From NCBI GenBank assembly GCA_963822295.1, contig CAWGHD010000002.1, forward strand, positions 186,001 to 250,000: DNA of 64,000 nt. The letters run 5' to 3'. The notes under the pieces are model-generated. The model was not told the DNA's origin. It did no database searches and saw only the letters and a program-made list of their open reading frames with translations. Below are positions 37,904 through 45,401 of the stretch, piece by piece (position 1 is the first letter of the stretch; each line of letters opens with the position of its first letter). The DNA is from VRUE01 sp963822295 (lineage in GTDB: Bacteria; Actinomycetota; Thermoleophilia; Solirubrobacterales; 70-9). The translations under genes and the position numbers were made by a program.

Positions 37904-39262
37904 ATGCGCGAGGTTCGGATCCGGGACACCCTGAGCGGCGAGCTGACCGCCCTCGACGCCGAGGGCGAGGTGGGGATCTACGCCTGCGGGCCGACCGTCT
38001 ACAGCCGCATCCACATCGGCAACGCCCGCCCCTTCGTCGTCTTCTCGCTGCTGGCGCGCTTCCTGCGCTCGGAGGGCTATACGGCGAAGCTGGTCGTCAA
38101 CGTCACCGACGTCAACGACAAGATCTACACGGCGGCGGGGGAGGCGGGGGAGCCCTCGTCCGAGTTCGCCGCGCGGATGACCGCGGCCTACGTCGAGGAC
38201 ACCGGGCGGCTGGGGCTGGGGCGGCCCGACGCCGAGCCGCTGGCCTCGGAGGAGATCGAGGGCATCGTCGCCCTGATCGCCGACCTCGTCGAGCGCGGCC
38301 ACGCCTACGAGTCCGGCGGCGACGTCTACTTCCGCGTCGGCAGCTTCGAGGGCTATGGCAAGCTCTCCAACCGCAAGCCCGAGGACATGGACCAGGGCGA
38401 GGAGGCGGGCGCCGCCTCGCTAAAGGAGAGCCCCCTGGACTTCGCCCTCTGGAAAACCCACAAGGAGGGCGAGGACACGAGCTGGGACTCGCCCTGGGGC
38501 CGCGGGCGCCCCGCCTGGCACATCGAGTGCTCGGTGATGGCGGAGAAGGAGCTCGGCCCCTCCTTCGCGATCCACGGCGGCGGCTCCGACCTGGTCTTCC
38601 CCCACCACGAGAACGAGATCGCCCAGTCCGAGGCGGCGGGCCGCCCCTTCGCCAGGCTCTGGATGCACAACGGCATGATCGAGACCGCCGCCGAGAAGAT
38701 GTCGAAATCGGAGGGGAACATCTTCCAGCTCTCGGAGGCGCTCGATGCGTATGGGCGCGAGGCGGTCGTGCTCTATCTGGTGTCTGGGCATTACCGGCAG
38801 CCGTTGGCTTTCGGTCCGGAGCAGATGGAGCAGGCCACGGCAAGCTGCGAGCGGCTGCGGAACTTCTTCCGCGAATATCCGCTCAGCGAAGGCCCTGCGG
38901 CTGTGACGAATAGTCGCGCACCCGAACAACGCCTAGAGGCATTCAAAGGCGCCTTGGCCGATGACTTCAACACGCCAAAGGCCTTGGCGGTTGCGTTCGA
39001 GCTCATGGCTGAAGCTCGACAACTGCGCACCCCCTGGGCGCCTCAGGCGTTGCTTGAGATGCTCAGATTGCTCGGCCTCGACTCGTTGGCTGAAGCGGAG
39101 GCTGGCGCGGACGACGAGGCGGAGGCGCTGTTGGCGGAGCGGGAGGAGGCTCGGGCGGCCAAGGACTTCGGGCGTGCGGATGAGATTCGGGATCGGCTGG
39201 CGGAGCTGGGCTGGGAGGTTCGCGATTCGGCGGACGGCGCCCGACTGGTGCCGAAGGGCTGA
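37904..39262 (+). CDS. cysS: Cysteinyl-tRNA synthetase
   Basis: A 452-aa class I enzyme. Zinc Cys in YACGPTVYS, HIGH-type RIHIGNARPFVVF, GGGSDLVFPHHENE, and KMSKSEGN (about 264). The region 38745-39120 has weaker codon bias than the rest but stays in frame. It couples to rlmB at 39264, the common order cysS-rlmB-sigH. Confidence 0.97.
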   Translation: MREVRIRDTLSGELTALDAEGEVGIYACGPTVYSRIHIGNARPFVVFSLLARFLRSEGYTAKLVVNVTDVNDKIYTAAGEAGEPSSEFAARMTAAYVEDTGRLGLGRPDAEPLASEEIEGIVALIADLVERGHAYESGGDVYFRVGSFEGYGKLSNRKPEDMDQGEEAGAASLKESPLDFALWKTHKEGEDTSWDSPWGRGRPAWHIECSVMAEKELGPSFAIHGGGSDLVFPHHENEIAQSEAAGRPFARLWMHNGMIETAAEKMSKSEGNIFQLSEALDAYGREAVVLYLVSGHYRQPLAFGPEQMEQATASCERLRNFFREYPLSEGPAAVTNSRAPEQRLEAFKGALADDFNTPKALAVAFELMAEARQLRTPWAPQALLEMLRLLGLDSLAEAEAGADDEAEALLAEREEARAAKDFGRADEIRDRLAELGWEVRDSADGARLVPKG

Positions 39263-39263
39263 C

Positions 39264-39941
39264 GTGCGCGAGCGGCGGACCGACGCGGACAGCAGCAACT
39301 GGGTCTACGGCAAACAGCCCGTGGCCGAGGCCGAAAGGGGCAGGCGTCAGGTCCGCCGGGTCTGGCGGGCGCCGGAGACGGACCCCTTCGAGCTGGAGCG
39401 CCTCTGCGGGTCGCCGGACCACCAGGGCGTCGTCGCCGAGGTGGATCCCTACCCCTACGCCGACCGCAACGCCCTGCTGCGCAGGGAGGGCGAGCTGATC
39501 GTCGCCCTCGACCAGGTCCAGGACCCGCGCAACCTCGGAGCCGTCTGCCGCTCGGCCGAGCTGGCCGGCGCCGGCGGCGTCGTCATCCCCGAACGGCGGG
39601 CGGCAGAGGTCACCGCCGTGACCTGCAAGACGTCGGCGGGCGCGGTCGAGCACCTGGCGATCGCCCGCGTCCGCAACCTCGCCGACTGGTTGGAGGAAGC
39701 GAAAGAGGCCGGCTTCTGGATCTGGGGCGCCGACGCCGGCGCCGACTCTCCTCCCTGGAAGGCCGACCTGACCGGCTCCACCGTGCTCGTCCTCGGTGGG
39801 GAGGGGAGCGGGATCCGGCCCCGCGTGGCCTCGGCCTGCGACGGCCTCGTCGCCTTTCCGCAGCACGGGAAGATCGATTCCCTCAACGTTTCCGCGGCCG
39901 CCACGGCATTGCTCTTCGAGGCCGTCCGCCAGCGCAGCTGA
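39264..39941 (+). CDS. rlmB: 23S rRNA 2'-O-methyltransferase (SpoU family, RlmB-like)
   Basis: A 225-aa SPOUT enzyme. N-terminal substrate-binding part WVYGKQPVAEAE, then the SAM knot VALDQVQDPRNLGAVCRSAE, VLVLGGEGSGIRP and KIDSLNVSAAATALLFEAVR. Slightly short for RlmB. GTG at 39264 lies next to the cysS stop, so they are coupled. Confidence 0.9.
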   Translation: MRERRTDADSSNWVYGKQPVAEAERGRRQVRRVWRAPETDPFELERLCGSPDHQGVVAEVDPYPYADRNALLRREGELIVALDQVQDPRNLGAVCRSAELAGAGGVVIPERRAAEVTAVTCKTSAGAVEHLAIARVRNLADWLEEAKEAGFWIWGADAGADSPPWKADLTGSTVLVLGGEGSGIRPRVASACDGLVAFPQHGKIDSLNVSAAATALLFEAVRQRS

Positions 39942-39975
39942 GCCCTTCCGACGGTCACCGCAGGCGCGGTAGCAA

Positions 39976-39993
39976 GTGCAACGGCGGTTGCAC
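39976..39993. promoter_or_regulatory. Inverted repeat upstream of the sigH promoter
   Basis: GTGCAAC-GGCG-GTTGCAC, perfect 7-bp arms, 16 bp upstream of the TTGACA. A likely operator for sigH control. Confidence 0.45.
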
Positions 39994-40009
39994 GAACACA
40001 CGTTCCGGG

Positions 40010-40037
40010 TTGACAGAATAATCTCCAGCGGTAAGAC
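40010..40037 (+). promoter_or_regulatory. Sigma-70-like promoter for sigH
   Basis: TTGACA at 40010-40015 and TAAGAC at 40032-40037 with a 16-bp spacer. The -10 is a weak match. The 206-bp space 39942-40147 holds no gene. Confidence 0.5.
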
Positions 40038-40147
40038 TTCCGCGCCAACAAGGGTGAACCTCAGCTTGAGTCTGAGGTATGCCCAGTCCATAAGGGCGCC
40101 TCTGGGGAGGTAAGCGGCGCCACGACCCTTCGCAAGGAGAAGGATCT

Positions 40148-40858
40148 GTGGCTCTATCTACGCCTACGCAGGAAATGCGACTCCCGTCGGGGCGCCTCAA
40201 CGGCTCGCTCCGCCCCACCGACCCTAACTCTCAACCCGAGCTTGACGATCACTACCTGGTCGCCCTCGCGAAGGACGGCAGGACCGATGCCTACGACGCG
40301 ATCGTCAAACGCTACCGCGGCTTCGTCCGCCTCAAGGCCTCGTCCTACTTCCTCCTCGGCGGCGAGTCCGACGACCTGATCCAGGAAGGCCTCCTCGGCC
40401 TCTACAAGGCGATCCGCGACTACCGCACCGACCGCGAGTCCTCATTCCGCAACTTCGCGGAGCTCTGCATCACCCGCCAGATCATCACCGCCGTCAAGAC
40501 CGCCACCCGCAACAAGCACACCCCCCTCAACCAATACGTCTCGTTCTCCCAGACCCCCGCAGCCGCCGGCGACTCCGACACCACCCTGGACGAGATCCTC
40601 CCCGGCCCCACAGTCCACGACCCCGTCAACCAGGTAATCGCCACCGAAGAGCTCGAGTCCCTCGTCTCCTGCCTCTCCGGCACCTCCGGCGTCCTGTCTG
40701 ACCTGGAGTCCAGCGTTCTCTCGCTCTATCTGGACGGGCATAGCTACGAGGCCACGGCCGAGCGGCTCGAGTGCGACACCAAGACGGTCGACAACGCGTT
40801 GCAGCGGGTCAAGCGCAAGGTTGGCGCTCATCTGGCGTCGCGGGAGGTTCCTGCGTAG
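40148..40858 (+). CDS. sigH: RNA polymerase sigma factor SigH-like
   Basis: A 236-aa sigma-70-family factor. Region 2: YDAIVKRYRGFVRLKAS, then SDDLIQEGLLGLYKAIRDYR and FRNFAELCITRQIITAVK. Region 4: LSDLESSVLSLYLDGHSYEATAERL and TKTVDNALQRVKRKV. GTG start after AAGGAGAAGG. Placement after rlmB is that of the sporulation SigH of other Gram-positives; whether this bacterium sporulates is unknown. Last core gene before the island. Confidence 0.92.
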   Translation: MALSTPTQEMRLPSGRLNGSLRPTDPNSQPELDDHYLVALAKDGRTDAYDAIVKRYRGFVRLKASSYFLLGGESDDLIQEGLLGLYKAIRDYRTDRESSFRNFAELCITRQIITAVKTATRNKHTPLNQYVSFSQTPAAAGDSDTTLDEILPGPTVHDPVNQVIATEELESLVSCLSGTSGVLSDLESSVLSLYLDGHSYEATAERLECDTKTVDNALQRVKRKVGAHLASREVPA

Positions 40859-40896
40859 TAGACCATCAAGAAGTTTCTGGGATACGGTGCCAGTGC

Positions 40897-41919
40897 GTGC
40901 ATTCCGAGTCGACAATTTGGGGCTTGCATCACACTGGCGGTCTGCCCTTTGTGGAGGATGGCTGGATGGGGATCGGGTGGGTCAATGCCGGCGATCTGAC
41001 CGGAGTTCCCAATGATCGTGAGGCGTTCAAGGCACGACTGCACGAACGATTTCCCGACAAGAGCAACCCTTGGGTGGCAAACGCTGCAGGTCAGCTGTTG
41101 CGATTTCGGCATGTGATGAGCGTCGACGACTTGGTCGTCTATCCGCGCAAGGCGGATCGGACCATCAATGTCGGCAAAATCACGGGCGACTACGTGTATG
41201 ACACGTCCCGATCGGAGCGCTATCCAAACGGTCGCGATGTGGAGTGGCTTAGGCCGGAATTGTCGCGCGACCTGTTCTCTCAGGGCTGTCTTTACGAGTT
41301 CGGATCCGCGCTTTCGGTTTTCACAATCACGTCTCATGCTGCAGAGGTGATTGGGGTGCTTCGTGGGGGCCAGCAGCCGGAGGCTCAGTCAGAGGTAGGA
41401 GGGAAATCTACGCTTCCTGCTGAGGACGAGCCGAGCGTCGAACGCATTGCCGAACTCACGCAGGATTTCGTGCTCAAGACTTTCCAGACTGAGCTGAAGG
41501 GACACGGATTCGCCGAGTTCTGCGGTTGGCTGCTTGAGGCCATGGGCTATGCGACGCAGGTATCACCGCCTGGGGCCGACCAGGGCGTAGACATCGTGGC
41601 AAGCGAAGATGCTCTGGGCGTGAAACCCCCTCTGATGAGAGTCCAGTGCAAGTCTGGATCTGGCGGGATTGGATCTCCCGAGGTCCAAGCACTGAATGGC
41701 ACACTCGGGCCCACCGATCAAGGTATTTTCTTTGCTGTTGGTGGGTTTACCCCTCCGGCGAAACACGCCGCCGCGGGAATGCCTCGTATGCGATTGATCG
41801 GCCCGGTCGAGATTGTTGAGTTGGCCCTTGCGCATTATGGAAGGCTGCCCGATGAGGCAAAGCAGGCTCTTCCCCTGCGGCGAGTCTGGATGCCAGATCG
41901 TCCTGGCGTAGACGAGTAG
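40897..41919 (+). CDS. Mrr-family restriction endonuclease
   Basis: A 340-aa nuclease. An N-terminal domain (WGLHHTGG, EDGWMGIGWVNAGDLTG, LVVYPRKADRTINVGKITGDY) is a modified-base or small DNA-binding module seen in Mrr-like proteins. The C-terminal PD-(D/E)XK core is GFAEFCGWLLEAMGY, GVDIVASED (Asp about 231) and VQCKSG (Lys about 250). It likely cuts methylated or foreign DNA. GTG start proposed at 40897, weakly supported. First gene of the low-GC accessory region. Confidence 0.75.
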   Translation: MHSESTIWGLHHTGGLPFVEDGWMGIGWVNAGDLTGVPNDREAFKARLHERFPDKSNPWVANAAGQLLRFRHVMSVDDLVVYPRKADRTINVGKITGDYVYDTSRSERYPNGRDVEWLRPELSRDLFSQGCLYEFGSALSVFTITSHAAEVIGVLRGGQQPEAQSEVGGKSTLPAEDEPSVERIAELTQDFVLKTFQTELKGHGFAEFCGWLLEAMGYATQVSPPGADQGVDIVASEDALGVKPPLMRVQCKSGSGGIGSPEVQALNGTLGPTDQGIFFAVGGFTPPAKHAAAGMPRMRLIGPVEIVELALAHYGRLPDEAKQALPLRRVWMPDRPGVDE

Positions 41920-41922
41920 TTA

Positions 41923-41952
41923 GTTTTACCGTTCGATTAGGCGACTGTAAAA
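41923..41952. terminator. GTTTTAC/GTAAAAC inverted repeat after the Mrr gene
   Basis: Arms GTTTTAC (41923-41929) and GTAAAAC (41946-41952) surround a 16-nt loop directly after the stop. Weak terminator candidate. The rest of 41920-42081 shows no gene. Confidence 0.35.
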
Positions 41953-42081
41953 CCTCGCGAGCAAGGGCATCGGCGAGCTTGTCGCGACTCTCCTCGTCGC
42001 GCCGTTCAGCTCAAAGCGACTCACGGACGGAGTCGCGCTGATCTGCTTGGGGTGCGGCTCCCGTCGGGGGCCGGCCTTCGC

Positions 42082-43254
42082 CTACCTGTTCCCCTTGGCC
42101 CGGTTGTGCGTCTTGCAGAGCATCGTCAGGTTCTTCAGATCAGTCTGTCCGCCCTTAGACCAAGCGGTCACGTGATCGGCGTCCATCTCGTTCAGCTGAT
42201 AGATCCGGTCTTTGTTGGTGTCCGCGCCCAGCGCGCAGAGCGGACAGTTCGATACCCCGGCGGCCTTAGCCTTCTGGGTCTGCTGCTCGTACCCGGCGCG
42301 CTTCGTCCGGTCGTCGAACAGCCGAATGTCGAGCAGTTGCGGTGAGGTCTTGCCGCCGAGCAGATACTCGTAGATGCCCTTGGCGCTCTTGACTGCCTCG
42401 TCAGCGCGAAGCTCGTCGACGGCTTTGTCCATCTCAGCGGTCTTGTAGGCGTCGGAGTGGTAGGCCTCGTAAAGCTGGCCCCACTCTAGGCCACGCATCT
42501 CCCTGTCAGGCGTACGGATGAACACGCTGCCGATCCAATCGATGACCGACGTGAAGTAGGTCTTCAGCTCGACGATGTCGGTGTCGTGCCGATGCTGGGC
42601 GAGGTAGGCGTCAATGCTCTTGTCCTGCGATGACGCGACCCATTCAAAGGCCTCCGCGAGGATCTCCTGCCGCTTGGGGTCACCCTTTACGTAGGACTGC
42701 CACTTCTGCATGTTGGCGTTGTTGGAGTTCGAGTACTCGGCCTTCGCCTTGGTGACGAACGGGCCGGAGTAGATCGCGTTGAGCAGCTCCTGCTTGTTCA
42801 GAGGGACACCGGCGATGTTGATGGTGTGAAACCACTCCTTGATCTCGGTCTCGGCGCCCTCGCACTCATAGACGAGCAGCTCACTTCCGAGGATCTTTTG
42901 CTGGTCGTCCTTCGGGAGTGACGAGAAGACCTGCTCTTTTCCCGCGACCGTGATGGCGAACTTGCCGGTCACGAACCGCCCGAGGCTCGTGATGCGCTGC
43001 TGGCCGTCGAGGACCTCAAGCCTGTTGTTGGCACTGTCGACGTTGAAGTAGATCAGGCCCAGCGGGTATCCCTTGAGCACTGAGTCGATGACGGCGACAT
43101 CTCGCCTGCCGTCACCGTAGATGTAGTGCCGCTGGTACTCCGGCTGGATCACGAGGTCGCCTGCCAGGCCGTACAGCCCCTTGCCCTCGAGCTCGTTGAA
43201 GACGAAGCCCTCGAGGACCTTCTCGATGCTGTGCCGCTTGAGTTCGGTCTTCAC
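42082..43254 (-). CDS. DUF262 (GmrSD-like) protein with C-terminal HNH nuclease domain
   Basis: A 390-aa protein. DUF262 part: QPEYQRHYIYGDGRRD and LDGQQRITSLGRFV (about 80), a ParB/Srx-like NTP-binding fold found in GmrSD type IV nucleases. The C-terminus is an HNH domain with zinc Cys (NCPLCAL), MDADHVTAWSKGG and LTMLCKTHNRAKGN. So it is a probable DNA nuclease, and the start overlaps the methyltransferase stop (ATGA), making a restriction-modification pair. Confidence 0.85.
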   Translation of the reverse strand: MKTELKRHSIEKVLEGFVFNELEGKGLYGLAGDLVIQPEYQRHYIYGDGRRDVAVIDSVLKGYPLGLIYFNVDSANNRLEVLDGQQRITSLGRFVTGKFAITVAGKEQVFSSLPKDDQQKILGSELLVYECEGAETEIKEWFHTINIAGVPLNKQELLNAIYSGPFVTKAKAEYSNSNNANMQKWQSYVKGDPKRQEILAEAFEWVASSQDKSIDAYLAQHRHDTDIVELKTYFTSVIDWIGSVFIRTPDREMRGLEWGQLYEAYHSDAYKTAEMDKAVDELRADEAVKSAKGIYEYLLGGKTSPQLLDIRLFDDRTKRAGYEQQTQKAKAAGVSNCPLCALGADTNKDRIYQLNEMDADHVTAWSKGGQTDLKNLTMLCKTHNRAKGNR

Positions 43255-44495
43255 GGCTGGGCCTTCCTGTGACGAATGAAGATTCGCTTGTAGATACGCT
43301 TCACGGGGTAGCCGACGTCGAAGTAGGTGCCGGGGCCGAATGACTCGACACGGATGTAGCCTCCGCCGGAGCCGGTGTTCGACTTCACCGGGACCCCGTT
43401 CACAATCTTGCGCTTGGCCTTGTAGGTCTTCGTCGGCGCGTAATCGGACTCATCCGTCCCTAGGATCTCGAACTGATCGGGGTTGTACTTCGCGAGCCAT
43501 GTGATTGGAACGCCCATCACACCGTCGTAGTCAGATGGGATGGCGTCGGTGTAGGGAACCTCGATCGCTTCGAAGTTGTCGTATCGCTGGTACTCGCCGC
43601 TGCCGTTGAGGGCCTTGATGAGCTTCTTGTTGAACTTCAGGTTGTCAGCCATGGTCATCAGTTGAAGCGGCTCGTGGCGGCGGCCGTGCTCGATGTTTGT
43701 GAACCAGCAGGAGTTGCCAAGCCTGGTGTAATCACGGTGGTCGTCGGATGGATAGCCGAGCCGCTCAGCCTTGAGCCGATCGGCTTCCTTGACCTCAGCG
43801 CCCTTCGGCACACCGAAGACCATGTCCGTACTGTTGGCCGTGGCGCCCTTCCAGAGCTTGTTGGTCTTAATGAGACGGAAGACCTGCTTGTAGGCGATGG
43901 CGTTCTCGGTGCCAATCATTGAGAACTGCTTGTCGGCGGCGGCGACCCAAGTCAGGAACTCGCGGAAGAGCGAGAACGGCGGGTTAGTGATGATGATGTC
44001 GGCCTCGTCGCGCAGCGCGGTCACCTCGGCGCTGCGGAAGTCGCCGTCGTCCTCGAGGTACTCCCACTGCAGGTCGTCGATGTTTACGACGCCGTCACCG
44101 TTGATGTCGTCCGGCTCTAGCACGAAGTTCTTGCCCTTGATTCGGGTCTTGTCCGGGTCGAACTTCGGATCTTCGGCCTCGAAGAGCGTCGGCTGATAGT
44201 CGAGATGAGCCGGGTTGCTGTCAGGGGCATACGAAGTCGAGATGAGCTTTTTCAGCCCTAGATCCATGAAGTGGAGAGCGAAGAACTTGGTGAAGTTGGA
44301 CCACTCCGGGTCATCACACGGGAGCAAGACAACTTTATCCCGGAATACGTCGGGGTCGTACTCCAAGTAGGCGTTGACCTCGCGCTCGATATCCGCCCAC
44401 TGGGTGTAGAACTCGTCGTTCCGGGCTGCCTTCGCCGCGGCCAAGTTGGTGTTCTTGGTGCGCACCGTGGTGGCGTTCTCAGTCTGGACCGTCAT
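43251..44495 (-). CDS. EcoRI-family adenine-specific DNA methyltransferase
   Basis: A 414-aa N6-adenine methyltransferase. Motif IV NPPFSLFREFLTW near 170; DEFYTQWADIEREV and VLLPCDDPEWSNF in the N-terminal SAM region. An EF-hand-like DINGDGVVNIDDLQ occurs before motif IV and is typical for this subgroup. It should protect the host from the partner nuclease. ATG 44495; the 153 bp upstream to the next gene hold no gene. Confidence 0.85.
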   Translation of the reverse strand: MTVQTENATTVRTKNTNLAAAKAARNDEFYTQWADIEREVNAYLEYDPDVFRDKVVLLPCDDPEWSNFTKFFALHFMDLGLKKLISTSYAPDSNPAHLDYQPTLFEAEDPKFDPDKTRIKGKNFVLEPDDINGDGVVNIDDLQWEYLEDDGDFRSAEVTALRDEADIIITNPPFSLFREFLTWVAAADKQFSMIGTENAIAYKQVFRLIKTNKLWKGATANSTDMVFGVPKGAEVKEADRLKAERLGYPSDDHRDYTRLGNSCWFTNIEHGRRHEPLQLMTMADNLKFNKKLIKALNGSGEYQRYDNFEAIEVPYTDAIPSDYDGVMGVPITWLAKYNPDQFEILGTDESDYAPTKTYKAKRKIVNGVPVKSNTGSGGGYIRVESFGPGTYFDVGYPVKRIYKRIFIRHRKAQP

Positions 44496-44648
44496 CTGCT
44501 CCGTACATCATCAGCCCTCCTGATTGCAGGGTGCTGCGATCGTCGCAACAATATCGGCGGGTGGGGACGGTTCTCAGCGTTGAGGCCCGCTTGGCGCGGC
44601 AACAGGCATTCGGCCAAACCTGGCATTCCGCCCCCGTGACCCTGGCGG

Positions 44649-44993
44649 CTAGTCCCAGAGACTGACCATGATGGTGCCATCGGGGCCGACCTGGTCAGCG
44701 AGGGTGACCTCGGTCCCGCACTTGGGGCAAGGGCCCTCGAAGCGCTCCTCGTTTGCTTCGTCGCCGGGACGGGGCTCGAACCAAACTTTTCCGGACCAGA
44801 GCTCGAGCTGGCCCTTACAGACGGGGCAGTGATCTGGATCCTCGTCAGGGTTCCGCGGCCAGCAGCTGACGATCCTCTGGCAGTGCGGGCAGACCTTCTG
44901 CTCGAGCCAGCGGCCGCCGATCACCGAGCCGGTGCTGACTTCGTGTTTGGTCCCGCAGCCGCTGCAGTAGAGGTTGAACGCGTGGCCTGGCAT
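44649..44993 (-). CDS. Double zinc-ribbon protein
   Basis: A 114-aa protein with four CxxC pairs (CSGC, CPHC, CPVC, CPKC), enough for two zinc ribbons. No enzyme domain. It resembles small nucleic-acid or adaptor ribbons. Its start is set at ATG 44993; longer reads would go through the repeat region. Confidence 0.5.
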   Translation of the reverse strand: MPGHAFNLYCSGCGTKHEVSTGSVIGGRWLEQKVCPHCQRIVSCWPRNPDEDPDHCPVCKGQLELWSGKVWFEPRPGDEANEERFEGPCPKCGTEVTLADQVGPDGTIMVSLWD

Positions 44994-45103
44994 GGCGCGA
45001 AGGTAGCACTGCACTGATCGGTGGGCAGCGGGCGATGCTGCTTTGTCGGCCAGCCTCGGAGCGAGCAATCGATGCAACCACGCGCTTTGACAGACATCCC
45101 CCG

Positions 45104-45266
45104 CGCAATGGAAATAGGACGCAAAAGGGGAACCACGAGATCCCTAGCGCAACGAAAGCCACGATCTCACCCTGATCGGTGCGATCCCCGCGCCAGAGCG
45201 AGATCAGGACCACTGCTCGATCTACGCCCCGAGCAGGATTCGAACCTGCGACCTACTCCTTAGGAG
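45104..45266 (-). repeat. Left island repeat ending in tRNA-Arg(CCU) 3' half
   Basis: Imperfect direct copy of 57764-57928. Its last 55 bp (45212-45266) match the right copy at 53 of 55 positions. In minus orientation this is the anticodon loop CTCCTAA, anticodon stem GGAGT, T-arm GCAGG-TTCGAAT-CCTGC and acceptor TCGGGGC-G. The match stops exactly at the anticodon loop; no 5' half follows. Typical of an integrase crossover site. The other bases of the intergenic stretch 44994-45401 show no gene. Confidence 0.75.
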
Positions 45267-45401
45267 CCGCTATCCCAGTTCTCAAATAACAGACGAATAC
45301 GAGCATGTTCCGTGTTACCCGTGCGGAGTATTTTCGCATGTCGGCATAGAACTGGTCTCCACCTTAGCGCGGCGGCGGCGGCGGGACGCTGCGGGTAGTC
45401 A

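Noticed and set aside
45021..45263. 80-aa plus-strand reading frame ending QDSNLRPTP
   Set aside because: This ending is the usual false ORF read antisense to a tRNA 3' half; here it overlies the island repeat.
45225..45266. Intact tRNA-Arg gene at the left repeat
   Set aside because: Only the 3' half is present; no matching 5' acceptor or D-arm follows.
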